From positions 1 through 50,876 of the forward strand of contig NZ_JAEUMO010000230.1 of assembly GCF_016793285.1 (NCBI RefSeq): a DNA stretch of 50,876 bases, written 5' to 3'. Made by a program: the position numbers and the translations under genes. Shown here piece by piece: positions 1 through 6,288 of the stretch. Source of the DNA: Phenylobacterium sp. GTDB lineage: Bacteria > Pseudomonadota > Alphaproteobacteria > Caulobacterales > Caulobacteraceae. The notes beneath the pieces are model-generated. The model was not told where the DNA came from. It saw nothing but the letters and a program-made list of their open reading frames with translations, and ran no database searches. Numbering within the stretch: the stretch's first letter is position 1; each line of letters begins with the position of its first letter.

Positions 1-103
1 GCGCCGCCGAGGCCAGGGCGCCGCCGCCGCGCAGGAGCCGTCGCCGGTCGATAGAGCTCACGAGGTCATCCGCCGTCACTGCGGACCCGACGCCGCACGC
101 CAT
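1..103 (-). CDS. Tat-exported protein, N-terminal fragment (partial)
   Basis: Only the first 34 codons are in the window; the gene continues past the left edge. From an ATG at 103 the reading frame contains SIDRRRLLRGGGALASAA, a twin-arginine signal (RRxLL followed by a small hydrophobic stretch), so the product is probably exported folded through the Tat system. A GTG at 61 in the same frame would put the arginines closer to the N-terminus and is an equally good start. The mature domain is not visible, so no function can be given. It diverges from the CusF-like gene at 223. Confidence 0.5.
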   Translation of the reverse strand, partial: MACGVGSAVTADDLVSSIDRRRLLRGGGALASAA

Positions 104-222
104 CTCTACGCACCGCCGCGGGCCGCCCCTCATCGCGCGCCCGCCTGAGGGCTCCGCCCGCACGCTGCGTATGGGAACGGGAAGGTCGGCGCCCGTGGCT
201 CGATCCCGTTTCCGGAGTTCGC

Positions 223-534
223 ATGAAGTACGCCCTGTCCGCCGCGATCCTGACGCTCGCCTCCCCCGCCTTCGCGCAGCACCCGGCTCACGGGGCCGCG
301 GGCCAGCCGTCGGCGTCCGCTGCGGGTCCGATCAAGGCCGCCGGGGTCGTGAAGTCGGTCAACCCGAAGGCCGGCACGGTGAAGATCCATCATGCTCCGA
401 TCCCGGCGCTGAAGTGGCCCGCCATGATCATGGATTTCAAGGCTCCACCCTCGGTCATCGCGGCGGCCCGGGTCGGACGGTCGGTCACCTTCACCCTGAA
501 CGCGACCGGCGATCAGGTCACCTCGCTGCAGTAG
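223..534 (+). CDS. CusF-like periplasmic copper-binding protein
   Basis: A 103-residue secreted protein: residues 1-18 form a Sec signal peptide ending in FAQ, followed by a His/Ala/Pro-rich linker and a small OB-fold domain. His57, Trp65, Met68 and Met70 reproduce the spacing of the Cu(I)/Ag(I) ligands of E. coli CusF (His36, Trp44, Met47, Met49), where the Trp caps the metal. CusF is known as a periplasmic metallochaperone for the CusCBA efflux pump; no CusCBA genes are in this window, so the partner is unknown here. It stands alone on the plus strand, tail to tail with the membrane-anchor gene ending at 542. The assignment of the fold is secure; delivery to an efflux pump is inferred. Confidence 0.85.
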   Translation: MKYALSAAILTLASPAFAQHPAHGAAGQPSASAAGPIKAAGVVKSVNPKAGTVKIHHAPIPALKWPAMIMDFKAPPSVIAAARVGRSVTFTLNATGDQVTSLQ

Positions 535-541
535 CAGCGCT

Positions 542-1216
542 TCAGGGCCGCACGGCCGGCGCCGCCGCGAGCGGCCGGATGCCGGCGAGGTTGCCCTCCT
601 CGCCGGCCGGGACGAGCTGGTAGAAGCCGGAAAGCCTGAGCCGGATCGTGATGGGCCGGTCCGAGCGGTTACGGAAGTACCAGCCGTGGATGCCGTCGAC
701 CGGCGCCGTCAACGAGCCGTTGGCCGCGGCGCCGCTGCCCTTCCCGTAGTCGGCCACGCTGACGGGACCGCCCTTGGCGTCGGCCGCCACCGTGTGGCCG
801 TGAAAGTCGAACATCAGGTCTTCCGGAACCGCGAGATTCTCGGCCTGCCAGGCGTAGACGAGGCTCGCGCCCTTCGGCAGGCGGACCTTGAACTCCAGGG
901 CGTTCCTGCGCCCCTCGTCGCCGTCCGCCGCCAGCGGGATCTCGAAGGTGTCGGTGCGGAACGCCGCGGGCTGCCGGACCGCCGCCGGCGCACCGGCGGC
1001 GGCGGGCGCCAAGGCCACCTCCTCCGGGGCCCAGAGACGCGAGAGGCCCGTGGCGCGGCCGAGGCCCAGGGGGTCCTGGTCGTACTCGGCCGGGAGGACC
1101 GCGGCGAAGGTGATGACGACGGCCGTGGCGGCCGCGGCGCCGATCGAGATCAGCAGCGTCCGCTTCGACGGCACGGCTTCGGGCGCGGGCAGGGAGGCGT
1201 TTGGGTCCGACATCAC
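542..1216 (-). CDS. Transmembrane anchor protein of unknown function
   Basis: A 224-residue protein with one N-terminal membrane span at about residues 18-40, followed by an LPAEYDQDPLGLGRATGL segment that recurs in proteins annotated only as transmembrane anchor protein. The remaining 150 residues form a periplasmic domain rich in beta strand, with Trp/Tyr-rich stretches (YAWQAEN, GIHGWYFRNRSDRP). No catalytic motif is apparent. The start ATG at 1216 overlaps the stop of the HupE-like gene by four bases (ATGA), so the two are translationally coupled and form the end of a long minus-strand operon. The association with HupE and a CusF-like neighbour suggests a role in metal handling at the inner membrane, but this is context only. 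Confidence 0.6.
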   Translation of the reverse strand: MMSDPNASLPAPEAVPSKRTLLISIGAAAATAVVITFAAVLPAEYDQDPLGLGRATGLSRLWAPEEVALAPAAAGAPAAVRQPAAFRTDTFEIPLAADGDEGRRNALEFKVRLPKGASLVYAWQAENLAVPEDLMFDFHGHTVAADAKGGPVSVADYGKGSGAAANGSLTAPVDGIHGWYFRNRSDRPITIRLRLSGFYQLVPAGEEGNLAGIRPLAAAPAVRP

Positions 1217-1905
1217 GCCGGGTCTCCGTAGACGAGGCCGCCGAGCTGGAAGCCGATGAGGACGAAGCCTGCCAGCATGAGCAGGACGTTGGCGGCGACC
1301 GACATGCGCCGGTAGCCGGGCAAGGTGCGCCAGATCATGATGAGCGCCAGCATGAAGGTGAGCGCGATCATCTGGCCGATCTCCACGCCGACGTTGAACG
1401 ACAGCATGTTGACGATCAGCCCGTTCCTGGGAAGCTCCAGCGCCTGCAGCTTGGTCGCCAGCCCGAACCCGTGGATCAGCCCGAACCCGAACGTCGCCGC
1501 GCGGGGATCGGGCTGGACGCCGAACAGGGTCCGGAAGCCGCCGAGGTTGTCGAACGCCTTGTAGGCCACGGAGAGCCCGATGACGGCGTCGACCAGGTAC
1601 GGGTTCACGGCGATCTGGCCGAGCACCCCGGCCAGCAGGGTCAGCGAGTGACCTACCGAGAACAGCGTCACGTAGAGCGCGACGTCCTTCATCCGGTAGA
1701 GGAAGAAGATGACGCCCAGGATGAACAGCAGGTGGTCGTACCCCGTCACCATGTGCTTGGCGCCGAGGTAGAGGAACGGAACGACGTCGGGTCCGGTGGT
1801 CGACGCCACGAACGCCGCGTCCTTGCCGCCGATGCCGTGGGCCGCCGCTCCGGACGCCGCGAGCGCGAAGAGGACGGCGGCGGCCGGCGCCGCCCAGCGC
1901 GTCAC
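1213..1905 (-). CDS. HupE/UreJ-2 family membrane protein
   Basis: A 230-residue integral membrane protein with a signal-like first span (ending ASGAAAHG) and six to seven further hydrophobic helices. Family hallmarks are present in order: GYDHLLFILG, VGHSLTLL, FGLIHGFGLA and NVGVEIGQ. HupE and UreJ proteins are thought to move nickel or cobalt, and the conserved His and Asp in these motifs are the likely metal ligands; this sub-family (without the N-terminal soluble domain seen in the other two copies in the window) has no defined substrate. It overlaps its upstream neighbour (DUF5666-like) and downstream neighbour (anchor protein) by four bases each, so it belongs firmly to the same operon. 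Confidence 0.75.
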   Translation of the reverse strand: MTRWAAPAAAVLFALAASGAAAHGIGGKDAAFVASTTGPDVVPFLYLGAKHMVTGYDHLLFILGVIFFLYRMKDVALYVTLFSVGHSLTLLAGVLGQIAVNPYLVDAVIGLSVAYKAFDNLGGFRTLFGVQPDPRAATFGFGLIHGFGLATKLQALELPRNGLIVNMLSFNVGVEIGQMIALTFMLALIMIWRTLPGYRRMSVAANVLLMLAGFVLIGFQLGGLVYGDPA

Positions 1906-2216
1906 TTCCTCGCCGCAGGCGGATTGATGGTCACGTCGATGGCGACCAGGTCTTCGAGGCTGTCGCCGAAGCCCAGGGCCTTGACCGCCTGGCCGACCTT
2001 CAGGTCCCTCGACGAGACGCGCTTGCCGGCCACGACGACGCGGGTGTTGGCGTCCATGCCCAGGGTGAGGACCTTCCCCTCCTTCGTCCGTACCTGGACG
2101 GTCTTGGACGTCACCGCCGTGACCTGGCCGGAGACGGTCATCTCATCGTGCGCCAGGGCCGGCGCGGCCAGCGCCAGGAGCGCGGCGGCGGTCAGAGGGA
2201 CGAGCAGCTTACGCAT
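1902..2216 (-). CDS. Small periplasmic OB-fold protein (DUF5666-like)
   Basis: A 104-residue protein with a clear Sec signal peptide (cleavage likely after PALA, residue 22) and a single small beta-barrel-like domain: VSGQVTAVTSKTVQVRT, then GMDANTRVV and LKVGQAV. This strand pattern is that of DUF5666 and related OB-type domains. No Cys or Met-rich metal site is visible; the mature N-terminus has one His (HDEMT). It starts 12 bases after the HutC-type gene stop and overlaps HupE by four bases. Function is unknown; its place between a regulator and a metal-transport-type protein suggests periplasmic binding or assembly. Confidence 0.55.
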   Translation of the reverse strand: MRKLLVPLTAAALLALAAPALAHDEMTVSGQVTAVTSKTVQVRTKEGKVLTLGMDANTRVVVAGKRVSSRDLKVGQAVKALGFGDSLEDLVAIDVTINPPAARK

Positions 2217-2228
2217 CTGAAGACTCCT

Positions 2229-2987
2229 TCACGTAGCGGCGGGGCCCGGACCGGGCGCGAAGCGGGCGACGAGGTCGTAGGCGTCGCCCGGGAACGTCAT
2301 GCGGACGTGGGTGATCTTGTCGCCGACCCGCCAGGTCCGGCGCTCGACGACGAGGCAGGCCGCGGTCGCTTCGATCCGCAGGACCGCGGCTGTCGGCCGG
2401 GTCACGTTCACCGCGCTGATCCGGTGCTCGGCCTCGGTCCAGGCCACATGGGCCAGGAGCCAGCTATTGGGCGGCGTGACGGCGAAGTCGACGCGTTCGG
2501 CTTCCGGCACCGATTCGAGATTGATGACCCGATCCTCGAGGGCGAACGGACGGCCGCCCGCGCGGTGCAGGCACCGCAGCACCAGCACGTCGACGCGGTC
2601 GGCGAGGTCCAGGGCGGCCAGCTCCTCGCGCGAGGCCGTGCGGACCTTCCGGGAGAGGAGTTCGTAGCCGTAGGGCTCGCCGCGCGACGTCACCTCCGCG
2701 GCGATGTCCGGCACGTCCATCACCGCGGAGTGGATGCGCGGGCGCGCGACGAAGGTTCCGACCTTGCGCCGCCGCTCGATGAGGCCGGACTCGGCGAGCG
2801 GCTCCAGCGCCCGGTTCACCGTCATCCGCGAGCAGCCGTAGTGGGCCATCAGTTCATGCTCGAACGGAATGCGATGGCCCGGGGGCCAGGCGCCGGAGAG
2901 GATGCGCTCCGACACGTCCGCACGGATGCGGCGAAGCAGCGAGGGGTCGTTCGGAGGGGTGCCGGTCGGCACGGCGCGCTCCTCCAT
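2229..2987 (-). CDS. hutC: HutC-type GntR family transcriptional regulator
   Basis: A 252-residue repressor with an N-terminal winged helix (residues 17-85; HELMAHYGCSRMTVNRAL is the recognition region) and a C-terminal UTRA ligand domain. Sequence such as FALEDRVINLESVPEAE, TPPNSWLLAHV, WTEAEHRISA and CLVVERRTW closely follows HutC, the urocanate-responsive repressor of histidine use. No hutU, hutH, hutI or hutG gene is present. Instead it sits one base after a PepSY gene and 12 bases before the DUF5666-like gene, inside a metal-type operon. It may act on distant hut genes or have been recruited to this operon; the symbol reflects sequence likeness only. Confidence 0.75.
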   Translation of the reverse strand: MEERAVPTGTPPNDPSLLRRIRADVSERILSGAWPPGHRIPFEHELMAHYGCSRMTVNRALEPLAESGLIERRRKVGTFVARPRIHSAVMDVPDIAAEVTSRGEPYGYELLSRKVRTASREELAALDLADRVDVLVLRCLHRAGGRPFALEDRVINLESVPEAERVDFAVTPPNSWLLAHVAWTEAEHRISAVNVTRPTAAVLRIEATAACLVVERRTWRVGDKITHVRMTFPGDAYDLVARFAPGPGPAAT

Positions 2988-2988
2988 C

Positions 2989-3726
2989 TCACCGCGGGTC
3001 CTGCACGCGGCGCGCGGCGCGCCGCTCGAACGGCGCGATGAGCCACGCGACGTCGGCGCGGCGGAAGCTTCCGAACAGCAGGATCAGGCCGCTCAGCGCG
3101 AGCCAGGCGACGCCACACGCCACCGTCACGATCAGCGGATGGTTGAAGCTCTCGCGGGCAGTGTAGTCCATGATGTGGAACATCCAGGCGATGTCCCAGA
3201 GCCGGGACGCATCCGTCTTGGCTCCGAGCACTTCGCCCGTGGCGCGCGACACGAAGAGGGCGGTGTGTTCGCCGTCGGCGTAGGCGACGCGCCAGACGGG
3301 CCGCGCCATCTTCCGGGTCTCGTAGGTCGAGCCTTCGACCAGCTTCACGCTCTCGACCGGCGCCGCGCCGGCGTAGCGCGCCGTCGCCAGCGTGCGGGCC
3401 AGCGCCGCATCGACGGCGAAGGGGCGCCCCGTGTCGGCGTCGAGCAGGCGCACGGCGCCGTCGGCCGTCGTGACCTGGTAGGCCCATCGGTCGAACAGCG
3501 GCTTGAGTTCGAGCTTCACGAGCGGCGCGCCGAGCGGCGCCTGCACCACCGCCAGCGGCGCCGGCGACGGACCGTAGGTCAGTTGGGCGACGGGCAGCAC
3601 GGCGTGCTCGCCTGCGACCTTCTGATGATCGACCAGCGCCATGACCGCGCCGCTCAGCGCCCAGATCAGGAGCTGCAGCCCGAGGACCAGGCCGAACCAT
3701 TTGTGGAGGGTGCGGATGAGGAACAT
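2989..3726 (-). CDS. PepSY-associated transmembrane protein (second of pair)
   Basis: A 245-residue inner-membrane protein with an N-terminal span (FLIRTLHKWFGLVLGLQ), a periplasmic domain of about 150 residues containing a PepSY-like strand pattern (DADTGRP, VSRATGEVLG), and a C-terminal span after the conserved WMFHIMDY motif. I start it at the ATG at 3726 because a longer frame from 3816 runs into the upstream gene, and FLIRTLHKW aligns with the start of that gene's product. PepSY_TM proteins often accompany TonB receptors and can act as inner-membrane ferric or flavin-linked reductases, but the His residues here (HKW, MFHIMDY) are suggestive only. It is a tandem paralogue of the gene at 3732-4436. 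Confidence 0.7.
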   Translation of the reverse strand: MFLIRTLHKWFGLVLGLQLLIWALSGAVMALVDHQKVAGEHAVLPVAQLTYGPSPAPLAVVQAPLGAPLVKLELKPLFDRWAYQVTTADGAVRLLDADTGRPFAVDAALARTLATARYAGAAPVESVKLVEGSTYETRKMARPVWRVAYADGEHTALFVSRATGEVLGAKTDASRLWDIAWMFHIMDYTARESFNHPLIVTVACGVAWLALSGLILLFGSFRRADVAWLIAPFERRAARRVQDPR

Positions 3727-3731
3727 GGCCG

Positions 3732-4436
3732 TCACGCCGCCTTCGGCCGGCGGCGGCGCCGGAAACTGTAGAGGAGCAGCCATGCGCCGGTCAGCGATGC
3801 GGCGAACGCCATCCACGTCGCCACGCGGATCAGCGGGTTGTTCACGTCGCTCCGCGCCTCATAGTCCATGATGTGGAACATCCAGAGGAAGTCGTATGCC
3901 CGCCACAGATCGTGGCGGCGCGCCACGAGCTCGCCGGTGAGCGGCGAGATGTAGAAGGTCGGCCGCCAGGCGCCCTCGAACTCCACGCGCCAAAGCGGCA
4001 GCGGCCGGGACTGGATCTCGGTGGGCCTGGACGTCGTCAGCAGTTCGGCACTGACCACCCTGCCCGTCTCGGCGAACAGCGCCTGGGCGCGGGCGCGCGC
4101 CGCGGCCTCGCCCAGCGGCGAGAGCTTCTCGCCCGTGCGCGCATCGAAGAGCGCCTTCCCGCCCTCTGCGTCCACGACGTAGACCGGGCGGCCGACCTGG
4201 GTCTCCAGTTGCGCGCTCCGGAGGCCAGGCGCCAGGTGCGCCAGGTGGGCCGGCTCCAGCAGCCCGGCGATCGCGAGGGGCGGGGCCGGCGCGGGCCGCA
4301 CCAGCCGGTCGCCGTGGATGATGTCGATGTGGATGGCCGCCATGTAGAGGCCGCTGACCGTCCAGAAGACGGCCTGGATCGCGATGATGAGCGCGAGCCA
4401 CTTGTGGGTCGTCCGCGCGAGGGCCGGCAGTCGCAT
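3732..4436 (-). CDS. PepSY-associated transmembrane protein (first of pair)
   Basis: A 234-residue protein of the same plan as its downstream neighbour: N-terminal span starting RTTHKWLALIIAIQ, periplasmic PepSY-like domain (DARTGEKLSP, ISPLTGELVAR), then LWMFHIMDYEARSD and a final membrane span ending in a basic tail (RRRRRPKAA). The shared MFHIMDY and NNPLI/NHPLI motifs show the two arose by tandem duplication and diverged. The gap to the next gene is five bases. Likely inner-membrane partner of the TonB receptor upstream in the same gene string; the reaction is not known. Confidence 0.7.
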   Translation of the reverse strand: MRLPALARTTHKWLALIIAIQAVFWTVSGLYMAAIHIDIIHGDRLVRPAPAPPLAIAGLLEPAHLAHLAPGLRSAQLETQVGRPVYVVDAEGGKALFDARTGEKLSPLGEAAARARAQALFAETGRVVSAELLTTSRPTEIQSRPLPLWRVEFEGAWRPTFYISPLTGELVARRHDLWRAYDFLWMFHIMDYEARSDVNNPLIRVATWMAFAASLTGAWLLLYSFRRRRRPKAA

Positions 4437-4475
4437 CTTGGGTCCTGATGGTCGGTTCGTTCGCGGCCCGTCAGA

Positions 4476-5483
4476 TCACCAGTTGGGATCCATGCTGGGC
4501 GTGCCGGGGAAGCGGACGACGTGGTCGCCGTACAGGGGGTCGTAGTAGTGGCCGCCGTCCTTGTAGTCGGGGTTCCACTGCCGGACGCCGTCGGGACGCA
4601 GGCGGTAGAGGTAGGGCGACACGAGCAGGCGCTCGAGGTGCCAGCGTCCGGCCGCGCCGGACGGGATGTCCTCGCCCGAGCCGTAGAGCATCAGCCCGCC
4701 GTCGGCGTAGACCTCGTGCGCCGGGCTCGTCTCCTTGTATTCGTGGCTGACGTTCATGACCTTGTGCCCGATCTCGTGGGCGACGGTCCGGCGTGCGCGG
4801 GCCGGCGTCGAAAGGTTGTCGAGGGTGATGACGCCGCGATACGCCCGCGGGATCGTGTTCCAGTACGAGTAGGACGGGAAGGAAAGCCCGCCCGTCCGCA
4901 CCATCTTCACGGTCCAGTTCCGCGCGTCGGACCGGTCCAGGAACGGCATGATCACGTCCTGCAGGGCCACCAGATAGATCGTGCGGTCGCCGTCCTTGCG
5001 CGGCTCGATCATGCTGTCGAACGCGTCCCGCGCCATCTGCGTCAGCTCGCTCGGATGGCGCGTGTTGCCCTCGTACATGTTGATGTACTCGGTGTCGGGG
5101 ACGCGCGGGATTTCGTTCGCCTGGATCGCGAGGAAGCGCGGATCGACCGCGCCCGTCCTGACCGCCACCAGATTGATCTGGACGCCGGTCGGCCGGTAGA
5201 TCTCCTTCGCCGATCGCACGCCCTCCAGCATCTGCGCCAGCGTCAGCTTGTTGAACGACGGGTCGAAGTTCGACGGGATGTAGATCACCACATCCATCGT
5301 CAGCTTGCCGCGCTCCAGGTCCTTGTTGAAGGCGGCCAGGTCGACCGAGTCCACGGACTTCCAGACCACCTTCCTGGCGGGAGGCGCCGCCGCGGCCGCG
5401 GACACCGCCATGCCGCCTTGCAGGCACAGCGCCGCCAGGACCGCCAGCAGGGGGCGAAAAGCCTGCACGCGTCGCGCTCCCAT
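4476..5483 (-). CDS. Secreted metzincin-like zinc metallopeptidase
   Basis: A 335-residue secreted protein with a signal peptide (residues 1 to about 33, Ala-rich end). The catalytic region reads TVAHEIGHKVMNVSHEY: HExxH with the Glu base and a third His. It is followed about 20 residues later by GGLMLYGSG, a good match to the metzincin Met-turn. In typical metzincins the third ligand is 10 residues after the first His; here the nearest His is 11 after, so the loop seems one residue longer. The ATG at 5483 overlaps the stop of the cupin gene (ATGA) and fixes the start; a long frame reaching 6278 is a shadow of the cupin gene. Substrate unknown, probably periplasmic or extracellular protein. 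Confidence 0.7.
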   Translation of the reverse strand: MGARRVQAFRPLLAVLAALCLQGGMAVSAAAAAPPARKVVWKSVDSVDLAAFNKDLERGKLTMDVVIYIPSNFDPSFNKLTLAQMLEGVRSAKEIYRPTGVQINLVAVRTGAVDPRFLAIQANEIPRVPDTEYINMYEGNTRHPSELTQMARDAFDSMIEPRKDGDRTIYLVALQDVIMPFLDRSDARNWTVKMVRTGGLSFPSYSYWNTIPRAYRGVITLDNLSTPARARRTVAHEIGHKVMNVSHEYKETSPAHEVYADGGLMLYGSGEDIPSGAAGRWHLERLLVSPYLYRLRPDGVRQWNPDYKDGGHYYDPLYGDHVVRFPGTPSMDPNW

Positions 5484-6169
5484 CAGGGCTTGATCTTCAG
5501 GACGGCGTCGAAGTTCGGGTTCACGCTGCGCGCGAACGCGATGGCCGGATCGTCGGGCTTCAGCTCGCTGTAGTAGAAGGCAGCGCCGTTCCGGCGGTCC
5601 TTGTCCGTCGCCGCGCGCATCGCCTTGATGCCGCGGTTGAACACGTCGTAGTCCTTGTTTTCGCCCTTCGGCTTCACGACCAGCAGCAGCGCGGGCTCGT
5701 TGAACGGCGCCTCCCAGCCCGTGGGCATGTTGTCGCCGAAGCGGAACAGCGTCCCGGCCTGCATCACCTGGCGCTTGCCTTCGCTGGCCAGCACCCACTT
5801 GCCGCGCACGGTGTAGATGATGCTGCCGATGTCGTGCGGGTGCTCGGCCAGGAACATGCCCGGCTGCAGCTCGATGAAGAACGCCCGCGTCTCCTCGGCG
5901 AACAGCAGCGGCCCGAACACGCCCTCGTGGGTCGCGACCGCCGACTTGTTCTTCACGGCGTCCTCGATGTTCGGGATCACCTCCACGTTGGTCGCCAACT
6001 GGACGTAGGACGGCGCGATGTCGGTGGCGGGGACCCTGGTCTTCGGCTTGATCGCCGGCTTGGTGGCGCCGTGCGCAGCGTGCGCGCTGTGCGCCGCGTG
6101 CGGGTCGGCCTGCGCCAAGGCCGCGGCGGGCAGCGTCAGCGAGAGGAGGAGAGCGACGGCGAGCCTCAC
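5483..6169 (-). CDS. Periplasmic cupin-domain protein
   Basis: A 228-residue secreted protein. After the signal peptide (VRLAVALLLSLTLPAAALAQ) comes a His-rich linker (DPHAAHSAHAAHG) that could bind metal, then a single cupin fold: FFIELQPGMFLAEHPHDIGSI and YTVRGKWV, with the paired His residues of the first cupin motif (HPHD). The GTG at 6169 is chosen because AAGGG lies seven bases before it and it places the signal peptide at the N-terminus; an ATG at 6232 would add 21 residues without a clear ribosome site. It is the first gene of the tightly spaced operon and lies 119 bases after the TonB receptor. Enzymatic role not known. Confidence 0.65.
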   Translation of the reverse strand: MRLAVALLLSLTLPAAALAQADPHAAHSAHAAHGATKPAIKPKTRVPATDIAPSYVQLATNVEVIPNIEDAVKNKSAVATHEGVFGPLLFAEETRAFFIELQPGMFLAEHPHDIGSIIYTVRGKWVLASEGKRQVMQAGTLFRFGDNMPTGWEAPFNEPALLLVVKPKGENKDYDVFNRGIKAMRAATDKDRRNGAAFYYSELKPDDPAIAFARSVNPNFDAVLKIKP

Positions 6170-6288
6170 GGGATACCCTTTCGATCTGCGCGCGCCGGGA
6201 GGCGAAGGCTCCGGGCGGGTTGGAGGAAGCATCGGGTCGAGGTGCGCCGGCGAGGTGTCGGAGGATCCGCCGGCGCACCCCTTGGGGG

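Noticed and set aside
4476-6278. A 600-residue minus-strand frame covering two genes
   Set aside because: Its N-terminal 265 codons are a shadow of the cupin gene in another frame; the protease start at 5483 with ATGA overlap explains the real part.
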